From contig JADLSH010000190.1 of NCBI GenBank assembly GCA_016169945.1, positions 3,286,001 through 3,350,000 of the forward strand: DNA of 64,000 bases, in the 5' to 3' direction. Below are positions 14,201-21,260 of this stretch, piece after piece. Position 1 is the stretch's first letter, and the number at the start of each line of letters is the position of its first letter. The DNA comes from Trachythela sp. YZ-2020 (Eukaryota > Cnidaria > Anthozoa > Malacalcyonacea > Clavulariidae). Both the position numbers and the translations under genes were made by a program. A model generated the notes under the pieces. The model did no database searches. It saw nothing but the letters and a program-made list of their open reading frames with translations, and had not been told where the DNA came from.

Positions 14201-16145
14201 ATCAAGTTATTAGTTCATAAAATCATGATGTTATTGTTTACATCGGAGTAAAAACACAAAATTTCGGCACACTCCTTGCCGGCTTGTGCAAACCGCGCGG
14301 TCGAAAACAATAGAAAGGGATTGGCACTGGACGTCAATTTCCGCCATCTTTGGCTTCACTTTTTGGACATAAGTTCTCACTCCAGATATATATATATAGA
14401 GCTCACTGACTGGCCTTCGCCCGTGTTTCCATCTCTATCTTTTTCTCGCTCATTTTTAGCTCAGCGTTAAATTTCTCTTCCCATATTTCTCTCTCACGCT
14501 CTCGTAATTCTCGCTGACGACGGTCTTCTTTCTCACGCTCTGCTTCTTGCTTGTTTCGCTCTATTTCGTCGTTGATTTGCCTCTGTTTTCCGTTATAGGC
14601 TTCCGATAATTTTCCCATGTTTTCCACTAATGGTGTATAATCTTCCTTGATTTCCTTCCGCCACTGTCGAACATTCCTTGCTGTTTCCCCGCGATCGATT
14701 TTCAATTCTTGAATACTCGCAACTAGAGTGTTTATTTTCTCCCAAATCGCTGTTGCTCGGTTCTTTATAATCTTGATCTCGTTAAAATCCCCTTCCTTGA
14801 TTGTTTCGTCGGCATTCTCAACGTAATATTTGAGCTTTTCGATTTCCTTGTTTATCTCAAGTTGTAATTTTTCCTCAGTCTCCTTGTTGCTCATGTCGAA
14901 ATATTTCTCAAAAAAGCCTCAAATTTGTCAAATAAATCCTGGTCACGGCACCAATTGTGTGCTGGCGAATTAAAATTACACACAAACCAATATGTTTGAA
15001 ATAAAAATAAAATACAAAATACGCTATAAATGTCTCACTAAACTCGCTTTTAAACTCACAAAATTGTCACGTTGTTTCTCTCCCAACCGTTCCCATGGTA
15101 ACCTAATATATTCCGTTGGGGGTGTGGCATAGGCCTGTTCATTCAGCTCAATATAACTTTTCAGGTCAATTAAGTATACGGGCTTAATACATCCATGCAA
15201 TCCTAATCCTATCCTAAGGCTATAATCTTATTCAAATCCTGACCTGGATCCCAACCCCAATCCAAATCTATGAAAAACCAATTATATATGTAACTACTGA
15301 TAGAAAATTCTAGTGCAAAACTGCACACCAAAGTCTTGGTGCATGGTGGGGGTTGAGGCGCGGACAGGCAGAAATTAAGGATGTATGCCCCCAGTTTACA
15401 AGTTAATCCTAAAGAAAAAGTTAATCCTAAAGAGAAGTCTATAAGTAAAAACAAATTATACAGTTTTTAAAAGATTAAGAGAATATTCAGAGTAAATATT
15501 CAGAATATTCCAATTGACTGTATGTTGCACAAAATTGTAGTTATGTGGAGATTTTTAAAGAGATCAGGTTCTTTCAAGTAATTTTACATGATATTTTGTA
15601 AAGTGATAACTAAAATTGAACGACCTTATCCCACAAATTTTACCTGAAAATGTCAAAATTTTACCTCGAATTCTACCGGATTCTTTTTTACTTTGCACAC
15701 CCCAGTTATTGTGGCTTTAAGAGTTAGGCAGTTGAGGCGCGGGCAGGCAGAAATTAACGATATTTTTCTGCATATTTTCCTTTTCCGCGCCCCAATTCCA
15801 AAATGTTCGCCTATCCGGGTCTCAATTCCTCAACCTCTTTACACCACTAGCAACGCATGTGACGACATATATACGCATCCATGCATGTCTGGTTGAATAT
15901 AGGGACATATATACGCAAGTATATGTATGACAGCTAGAAATGAAGAATACACTGCAGTAAAAGGCTACCTCCAAAGTGAATGATTCCGCTGTTTCTTGAT
16001 TCGTCCTGTTCTCAGATAAACCATGTCTATCATTAGCAAAATTGTTTGTCCGCGTACCAGGACTTGCGACCAGGCTCTCAAATAGTTTTTTCAAGTCAGA
16101 AACCCTGCCAGGTTTATTGAGGTGTCTATTTTTTGACGAAGCCAT
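5034..16145 (-). CDS. Kinase gene A: PDZ-like, coiled coil, TKL-type (pseudo)kinase
   Basis: Seen exons in transcription order are 16145-15969, 9301-9215, 8438-8367, 7048-6997, 6651-5624 and 5237-5034. All have AG/GT borders and compatible phases where neighbouring exons were found. The product has an MASS... N-terminus, a split PDZ-like domain, a basic stretch (KKRRHNKQQ), a short Gln/Asn/Glu coiled coil and a TKL-like kinase domain. The glycine loop (GRGSWG), VAVK lysine and APE remain. However, the catalytic HRD is LRD and the DFG-type motif is SVYG, so phosphotransfer is doubtful and a pseudokinase role is likelier. Intron 1 contains the BEL/Pao element 9649-15150. The one or two linker exons present in copy D (between PDZ and the phase-1 exon) were not found here. 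Exon joins are inferred from phase and paralogy, not from transcripts. Confidence 0.65.
5238..5623 (-). other. Intron of kinase A with a degenerate hammerhead-like repeat
   Basis: On the minus strand about 5393-5445 reads CTGATGA, then a 20-base spacer, then GAAACGTT. This has the order of hammerhead core motifs, but the spacer does not form a clean helix II. It is probably a decayed Penelope- or retrozyme-type repeat. Nothing else is visible in the intron. Confidence 0.4.
5624..6651 (-). CDS. Kinase A main exon: coiled coil and kinase N-lobe/catalytic loop
   Basis: The exon is 1028 bp, entered in phase 1 and left in phase 0 (AAG|GTAACT). From the N-terminus: a charged helix (EYAKQSKELQ), a basic patch (KKRRHNKQQ), about six 14-residue coiled-coil repeats, then the kinase from EVIGRGSWGAVYIGDFYG to DPK. 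The repeat block is much shorter than in B or D. Catalytic defects are LRD in place of HRD and VYG in place of DYG/DFG. Confidence 0.85.
6997..7048 (-). CDS. Kinase A phase-1 linker exon
   Basis: A 52-bp exon with acceptor tttttttag and donor G|GTAAAA, reading EETKKNGQGMNGVQKTE and ending in phase 1, exactly the phase needed by the next exon at 6651. Its counterparts in B (26558-26624) and D (59557-59623) start EEVEDQQSE and also end in phase 1. Confidence 0.65.
7175..7330. repeat. Short interspersed repeat containing an acctcg(c/t)acccaggct motif
   Basis: The motif cctcgcacccaggctct at 7178 recurs as cctcgtacccaggcgct near 7292, cctcgtacccaggct near 43884 and cctcgtccccacgct near 45388. This is probably the edge of a small non-autonomous element. 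Overlapping ORFs here look accidental. Confidence 0.4.
7899..8175 (+). mobile_element. MITE-like element starting CCTCCGCCAGGAGGTTA
   Basis: Starts cctccgccaggaggttaa, followed by tandem gtttgtttgtttg. It ends tgaaggaggtatgcaatttc... gtgccctctagtt. This pair of ends resembles a short repeat I know from many invertebrate genomes, but I cannot name the superfamily. It is non-coding and lies in an intron of kinase A. Confidence 0.5.
8367..8438 (-). CDS. Kinase A PDZ-like exon 2
   Basis: A 72-bp, phase 0/0 exon reading VKIRNVYPKSPLAGKIRPQD then QLIK, with acceptor ctcAG and donor AAG|GTATAT. The pattern matches the beta-C to beta-D part of PDZ domains (x-V-x-N-V-x-P-x-S-P-A...L-K-P-x-D-x-I-L). 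The paralogous exon in D is 63029-63109. Confidence 0.7.
8785..8977. mobile_element. Palindromic MITE
   Basis: The left arm tcgtgatcaacttaagctgg... ttttcatatg is repeated inverted at the right (catatgaaaaccaagc... gttgatca). The flanks cgaag on both sides could be a 5-bp target duplication. There is no ORF. It lies in an intron of kinase A. Confidence 0.55.
9215..9301 (-). CDS. Kinase A PDZ-like exon 1
   Basis: An 87-bp, phase 0/0 exon reading EKVICADFEKQVGRTQDF then MLYYGSRKTRG, with donor GGT|GTAAGT. It is collinear with D exon 63580-63663 (EEIVRVAFEKEVNDALDF...). QDFML/LDFEL falls where PDZ domains carry the GLGF carboxylate-binding loop, so ligand binding, if any, would be divergent. The acceptor joins in phase to the MASS exon at 15969. 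Confidence 0.7.
9649..9784 (-). repeat. 3' LTR of the BEL/Pao element
   Basis: 136 bp, starting tgtgctggcgaattaaaatt and ending ttcattcagctca in plus orientation. It lacks an internal stretch of roughly 60 bp that the other LTR has (tttctctcccaaccgttccc and following), so one of the two was altered after insertion. Confidence 0.85.
9871..10648 (-). pseudogene. BEL/Pao integrase remnant
   Basis: 10648-10471 keeps the integrase H2C2 zinc-binding part (H-x-H...CNVC). The frame then jumps straight to the end of the catalytic domain (ERNLNNRPLTYV) and the C-terminal domain at 10470-9871. Roughly 150-200 residues carrying the first catalytic acidic residues are missing, compared with the usual family layout. 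Integrase function is therefore absent. Confidence 0.75.
10649..11221 (-). pseudogene. BEL/Pao RNase H end to integrase N-terminal linker
   Basis: Contains the family-typical segments NLADLGSRG and WFTGPNWL between RNase H and integrase. It is separated from the RT/RNase H frame (11283) by a frameshift and degraded bases, and from the H2C2 part by another. Confidence 0.75.
11283..12308 (-). pseudogene. BEL/Pao reverse transcriptase and RNase H
   Basis: The frame starts at the RT palm (VFDASAK), passes FTRVPFGAEASPF and the catalytic box, and ends in RNase H (HVFADAS...ISKRDTSIPR). The catalytic box reads YVDN where active members have YVDD, so the enzyme is very probably inactive. A frameshift near 12300 separates it from the upstream protease frame. 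Confidence 0.85.
12260..14026 (-). pseudogene. BEL/Pao gag C-terminal part and aspartic protease
   Basis: The ORF from 13897 encodes the gag zwitterionic region, three zinc knuckles (CIFCSGEHWSDEC, CFNCGHTGHRGSQC, CFKCGSKHHTSIC) and the protease (YLDTGSARNFVS), then the first RT residues. A stop codon at 13904-13906 interrupts the frame just upstream. Beyond it the frame continues to 14026, where the MITE cuts it from the gag N-terminus. Confidence 0.85.
14035..14408. mobile_element. hAT-like MITE inserted in the BEL/Pao gag
   Basis: A 374-bp palindromic element with termini CAGTGAGCTC...GAGCTCACTG, flanked by the exact 8-bp duplication ACTGGCCT (14027-14034 and 14409-14416). CAGTG termini and an 8-bp duplication fit the hAT superfamily. 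Removing it and one duplication rejoins the gag frame (...KAS then MAKLPRLK). It has no ORF. Confidence 0.85.
14417..14894 (-). pseudogene. BEL/Pao gag N-terminal part
   Basis: About 160 codons from MSNKETEEKLQ, strongly helical and charged (coiled-coil-like REREREIWEEKF), as is usual for the N-terminus of BEL gag proteins. It is truncated by the MITE at 14408. Confidence 0.7.
14958..15150 (-). repeat. 5' LTR of the BEL/Pao element
   Basis: 193 bp, same ends as the 9649 LTR. Followed on the element side by the tRNA-type primer-binding site at about 14938-14955. The stretch 15151-15960 is non-coding intron sequence with no feature I can support. Confidence 0.85.
15969..16145 (-). CDS. Kinase A first coding exon (MASS exon)
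   Basis: 59 codons from MASSKNRHLNK to SFTLE, ending at a phase-0 donor (GAG|GTAGCC). SFTLE joins in phase to EKVICADFEK of the next exon at 9301 and supplies the first strand of the PDZ-like fold. A related first exon lies at 44012-44097. The joining across the BEL element is inferred from phase and from the match to PDZ layout. Confidence 0.65.
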
Positions 16146-16740
16146 ACTGATTACTGGTCTATCAGATTTATTGAACGTGGAGACAATGCGTTTTGATTAC
16201 ACTATGCTGGGAATCTAAAAGACAATTGTTAATAAATGTGAACTTCATTTGTTTTCAATAAATAATTCAATGTGTGCGGTAACTAATATATTGTTCTTCG
16301 AGCAACGTTTTTGTCGTTTTGCATATTCAAAAGAATGCTTTTATCACATCTTAATTGTGGAATTCTATTATATATACATTAGTTACATACATTATACATC
16401 TTTTATAATTGAGATATTTCACTTATAGTTTGTTGTGAATATTTCACTTAGTGTATTATGCATGCACTCTCGATACGTCTCGTGACACCACAATGCATAA
16501 TGGCACTTGAGCAGGGGGTTATAGTCGTGCATACATTCCTAAACATGTTGCAATTTCTGCATGCGTTTTTATATATTAGGCATTCAAATAAACCACAGTT
16601 TTCTAATATACCTCAAAAAAGAAGCAAGTAAAAGATATTTCTAACATAACGTGGTTTAACGCCAAAAACGCTTCTAGTCTACAGATCTAATTTTGTGCGC
16701 CTAGCTTTTACAGTTTCGTCATTTGTAACAATTACTATAT
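16146..16740. promoter_or_regulatory. Probable upstream or bidirectional region between kinase A and the membrane ORF
   Basis: The 595 bp between the first codon of kinase A (minus) and the 16741 ORF (plus) is AT-rich and free of ORFs. The same divergent order occurs at 44098-44768. No specific motif can be claimed. Confidence 0.3.
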
Positions 16741-17040
16741 ATGTCCATAGGCATAGCTTTAAACGTTATTCTACTCATTGTCACATTGACAATCAGTGTT
16801 ATATTTGTATGTAGAGGACTTCATCGATTTATGCGACGTAGGTATAAGAGAATGTTCTATGCGGAATTATACAGTATAGCACCAATACGTATACTTTGTT
16901 TACGCAATTGGATTATTGATATCGAAACCTACATGAATACCCCCTTTCTATATATGTTGTATATAAAAACTATAACAAGATTAAAACATTCCAATGTTGT
17001 GAAACATACCTCTGTAAAAAGATTCCAATCAGAAATTTGA
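16741..17040 (+). CDS. 99-codon membrane-type ORF, best copy of the repeat family
   Basis: One predicted membrane segment (residues about 5-24, ALNVILLIVTLTISVIFVC) is followed by a very basic stretch (RRRYKR). Copies at 48800-49050 and 49130-49560 keep over 90 percent identity in parts (cgtaggcataagagaatgtt) but have no matching ORF. I do not recognise the protein. It could be a real small gene, an exon, or repeat DNA that happens to be open. Confidence 0.35.
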   Translation: MSIGIALNVILLIVTLTISVIFVCRGLHRFMRRRYKRMFYAELYSIAPIRILCLRNWIIDIETYMNTPFLYMLYIKTITRLKHSNVVKHTSVKRFQSEI

Positions 17041-17317
17041 GAACTACTATAACTGCCGAAGCTCTTCAAGTTAATAAGTCATTCATATTCTAGATATCTA
17101 TAACCAATACTTGGAAACCACCTTTCCGACACTCAAAAACACGTGGCATTCCACTTGTACGTAGCAAATGACAGGAAATCGGACAAACAAACGCGCCCAA
17201 GAATAATATATTATATAGCGAGAGCGAATTTTCGCGTAGTTTAACTACTTTTAATCGAAGAAAAGTTAATGGGATAAAGTTTAAAAGCTACACCATTTAT
17301 CGGTAGACATGTCGACC

Positions 17318-17764
17318 ATGCATTTATCGGTAGACATGTCGTTCTGAGGTAGATGGAAATGAATCAGGATCTGAATTAGAAGATGAAAGTGATCCTTGGA
17401 AACCATTAATAGAGGAAGAAAAACAAAGATATGCCAGCGAGTACGAAGAAATAAAACAGAATCTTATCGAAAACGGTCTTGATGACGAAACTACCAACAG
17501 CCAAGCGTACGCGTTGTTATTACCTAAACTATACAAAAAGTGCTCGAAAGTGTTTATCTGGAACGTCTATTGTGGATGAGACAGCTTAGAAGGAATCATG
17601 TACATGGAAAAGTAATGAACACGAGAGATGTGTTTATAAACAGTGACGACTTTGATCATGATGAGGCTTTGGAAGCAGCCGTTGATAAAAGAAAGTTTCT
17701 TCTGAAACGTCTTTTAAATGACAATCCTTATATTGAAGAGGGCAAAAATACTGATTCAGGCTAG
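17318..17764 (+). pseudogene. Frameshifted acidic protein with an AAVDKRKFLLKRLL end
   Basis: Two overlapping plus-strand frames join near 17540 with a 1-base shift. The first reads EVDGNESGSELEDESDPW and ends ALLLPKLYKK. The second reads VLESVYLERLLWMRQL and ends AVDKRKFLLKRLLND. The pattern (acidic start, DPW, ALLPxxxK, then A-x-DKRKFLLxRLL) reminds me of uncharacterised multi-copy proteins in cnidarian genomes, but I cannot name the family. A 21-base direct repeat (catttatcggtagacatgt) sits at the 5' end. Called a pseudogene because of the shift; a sequencing error would give the same picture. Confidence 0.5.
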
Positions 17765-17970
17765 ACTTCCTCAACTACCTTATATAAACAGATATAATAT
17801 ACTCTATGCGGAGTGTCATAATATTTTAATAAAATTGTACACAAGACGTATATTTTCTCTATTTTCAATTGCGCATGCACACGTTAATATAACTGAATGT
17901 TTAGTTACAGTATGCTTTACGTATAACTTTTAATACAAAGTAAAGTTATCCCAGAGGTGGAATTAAAAGT

Positions 17971-18234
17971 TTATCGCCTTAACCTCTTTAACCCCATATC
18001 ACAGTGATACGATTCTTCCAAGTCGTAAACGAACATGTGATCTGGCGCCTTTTTTAATTCTCTTAAACGCTCAAGGACGTTTTCGTGGCAATTGATTTTC
18101 AGTATTCTTGCAGCCTCGACAAACGAGTCCCAAACCAAATGCTTGCTATTAACACGTTCTATAGATCTATACCGTACGTCTGCCATCCTTCGTCTATATT
18201 GCATTCGTTTGATAAAGAGCTGAACAAAGAACAA
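17971..18234 (-). CDS. Hypothetical basic protein (71-87 codons)
   Basis: An open frame with the likely start MADVRYRSIERVNSKHLVWD and the C-terminus MGLKRLRR. It looks helical and charged, unlike the low-complexity ORFs nearby, so it may be a real exon or small gene. I see no recognised domain, and no clear splice sites at its edges. Confidence 0.35.
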   Translation of the reverse strand: MFFVQLFIKRMQYRRRMADVRYRSIERVNSKHLVWDSFVEAARILKINCHENVLERLRELKKAPDHMFVYDLEESYHCDMGLKRLRR

Positions 18235-19189
18235 CTGTTATTTTCTATATATATATACCTGTATTTTCTATATATATAAAATTCCTCGCATTACGAAAAT
18301 ACGGAAAACAAAAACAACACACGCCAAATTATTGTGGGAGAACGGGATCGGGGTCTTGCTAGTCTTGGGATGTATATTCGGTTGAAACATTCAGCAAAGT
18401 GATGCGCTTATCGTTGTGGTTTGCTTTGCGTATTTATCGTTGAAATATGATTGAGCAGTGCCCTCTCCACGTGTCAGGAGAGTCATTTCATTGGTTGCAC
18501 AAACTGCATTAAATTTGCACGTGCCCGGAAATGTTTTGAACTTTGATCGAATAAATATTATCTTTCTACTTAGCCTTTCCTGCAGCGTTTCCACTTTCAA
18601 GGAAAGTGGAAACCTAAAAGGAATTTTCAAGGATGAAGGAAATCTAAGGAAATTTTGCCAAGAGTAAAATTGATGTATTACTAGCAAAAATATTTGATTT
18701 TTTAGCAATTTGTTGATACGCGCTGAAATTGCGTTATTTGAAATTGCGCTGTCGTATGCAATGGCACGTCACTGACGTGCAACACGTGACCAGTAGTCAG
18801 TATTATTGTTATTATATGAAGTATTGCTCGAGCAGACGAGCACACTTGCCACTTGAACTCACTGGCCTATTTTTAAACCACCAAATTCACCACATCTTTC
18901 CAGAATATTTTATAATAGCTCAAAATGAGTTTGATTTCACAATAATCTGATAAAATTTTAAGACTTTTTGGCTTATTTTAATCAAGGAAATTTTAAGGAA
19001 ATTAGATTTAATTACAAGGAAATTTAAGAAAATTCAAAGAGCAACAGAGGAAATTTGAACTTTGAGTTGTGGAAACACTGTTTTTCTGCTTGTCAGATAT
19101 TACAACTGACTTTGGAGCCAAATAACGTGTTGTGTCATTAACTTGAATTTTAATATACATTGTTATCTATAAATTTTCTTTAAATGTTT

Positions 19190-20335
19190 TGGTGGGTTTC
19201 ACTACAAGCACTATGCGGTAATGCAAAGTGATAAAATTATATTGATTCTTTTTACTATCATTATGCATGGTCTAGTCCTACATTTTGTAGCAAATAGATA
19301 AAAGATCTATTCGGAGATTTAGTTCGATTTTCTTATTGTATAAGTTCCAACAGTTCTGAAGTTGACCGCCATCAGTGCTACCTCATATCACTTACTGAAA
19401 CCCATGCACAAATACTCGAAACAAATGACCTTCCTTTGCACAGTTGTTTGAATTAATTTTTGTCAGATAGTTTAGATACTAGAGATCGATGAAAGCTTTT
19501 TAGTGTTTGAGGTATCAATCCTGTGATACCAACTTAGTGATTTCGGGGTATTTGAGGTTCTAAGACATTTCTGTACAAATGACCAGTATGGCGTATATGT
19601 ATATGTAATATTTGTAAACAATTAACGCCGTTGGTTGATTTTCAACAATACCCGAGCACATTTTTCAAACTTTGGCTTTCCTCGAGTTTCGTGTGGAAAG
19701 TTAGTGAAGGTCTTGATTGTTTTGCCGGCATGAGAATTCTTGCTGGACTGTCTCCATGCAGAGAGAATAATTAAAAACGCCGAGTTTATTGCGCTAAAAT
19801 AGATTTCAGTACAAAAATAGAAAGGTTAATATTTTACTTTGGTTGATCGAAGTCATTTAATAGTTTAATTATTATGGTGAACGGAATAAAACTGAATTCG
19901 GAATCCTCAATTTTTAGAAGCAAGTCCTAGGCAGTGTTCAGGTTTTTGCTGGAACTGGTGAAAATATATGACCGACATCGGAAAATGAAATAACTGTTAA
20001 TGACTATATATATATAAAACTCCTTTTATTGCTTAAATCCTGAAATATTTTTACTGAAAACAATGAGTTATATGTGCAATGTCAAATATGCGTCAAATGA
20101 AATGAAGAGGAAATTAAAACGTGAAAATAGAAAAGAATTACAACCCAAAAGTAATCTCGGTCAATCATCGCATAAGCATCTGTTATATATATTTGGCAGC
20201 TATATACTGACCCTTTGCGGCATGAGATTTTAATGTAAACTTAATATGACTACTATTCCACCTTCTTGCATCACCCACTGGAAACTTTTTTTGAAATCCA
20301 TATACTATGGAAATATAGTAGAACCCCGCTATCTT
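19190..20335. repeat. 1.1-kb duplicated segment (partner 50160-52925)
   Basis: Collinear with 50160-50381 plus 52109-52925 once the foldback element there is removed. Both end at cttgcatcac followed by pogo-type terminus sequence (gtagaaccccgc). This supports unit-wise tandem duplication of the kinase array. There is no coding region. 18240-19189 and 20340-20930 hold no gene that I can see. Confidence 0.7.
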
Positions 20336-21062
20336 TCATGCCTTTAAATTTTAAAACGTAACAAAACAATTTTAATACGCACTGTAACCGAAAAATTATT
20401 CAAATATGATTTTTGGTCAATTTTTGGGTAATATTTGGGTCATATTCATCAAGATGTTCGGCCATAAAAATGTATTACATTTCTTTTTGGAAATTTCTAA
20501 AACGCCGTCATAAACAAGTGGTATACTAATTAAAACACAAAAAACTCGCTGCTTAATATATACATTATGCAAAAAGTGCTATAATACGGCTTTAATACGA
20601 TCCAACATTACGCAGAACGCGGCAACGTGACGACGACGGCCAAAAACAAACTCATTCGAATAAATTATGTAATCATTAACTAGTAACTATACCTCGAAAC
20701 GCATAAATTGTATACAGTTTGAGGAGTTTTAGAAAGGGGCTTTACAGTTGAGAACAGTTCTACTGAGCCAATTTTGGAGTACCACTTCTTGCGGCTTAAA
20801 ATGCAGGCGCGTTGTGCCCTGGAAGACGTTAAAATCTGTGGTCTGCCGTTGTAAACAGAGCGAGGACCACGCCTTAAACTCATATTGGAACTAAAACTAT
20901 TCATTTCTATTATACAGTATTCTGAATTTCACTGTATTAATAGCTGTCGCCGTCACGTTGTCGTCCTATACATGCTTCAAGTATCTATTTTATCTCACTT
21001 GCAAAGCATCCAGGGTGGGGTATTTATAGTTAATTATATTGCACTAGCATATTTAGGTGTCA

Positions 21063-21260
21063 TTACTTCATGTGTTGCCAAAATCCAATTACATCCTGCA
21101 TTGTTTTCCTTGTTCGCGGGTCTCCACTTGTACAATCTTTTACCAATTCTTTAATATCAGCTTTTGGAATTCTATTTATTTGATACTCTCTATCTTCAGG
21201 ATCAGGTTGTTCACAAATGGACATCTCGCACACCAGTACGCCATAGCTGAAAACGTCGAT
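21063..21260 (-). CDS. Kinase B last exon
   Basis: Acceptor tacacAG, then IDVFSYGVLVCEMS and a stop after FWQHMK. 198 bp, same phase as in A and D. It differs from D at TRKTM (TRPTM in D), a conserved position near the C-terminal arginine. Confidence 0.85.
   Translation of the reverse strand: MDVFSYGVLVCEMSICEQPDPEDREYQINRIPKADIKELVKDCTSGDPRTRKTMQDVIGFWQHMK

Larger units (their letters stand above)
9649..15150 (-). mobile_element. BEL/Pao-type LTR retrotransposon, decayed, in intron 1 of kinase A
   Basis: Matching LTRs (TG...CA) flank a minus-strand gag-pol region. Next to the 5' LTR (right side) is a primer-binding site complementary to a tRNA end, TGGTGCCGTGACCAGGAT. Next to the 3' LTR is a purine run, AGGGGAG. 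Domains in order are gag, three CCHC zinc knuckles, aspartic protease (DTGSARNF), RT, RNase H and an integrase remnant. This order and the protease-RT spacing are typical of BEL/Pao. It is broken by stops, frameshifts, an integrase-core deletion and a MITE. Flanking ATAT may be the target duplication, which is weak evidence. It lies in the same orientation as the host gene. Confidence 0.9.
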
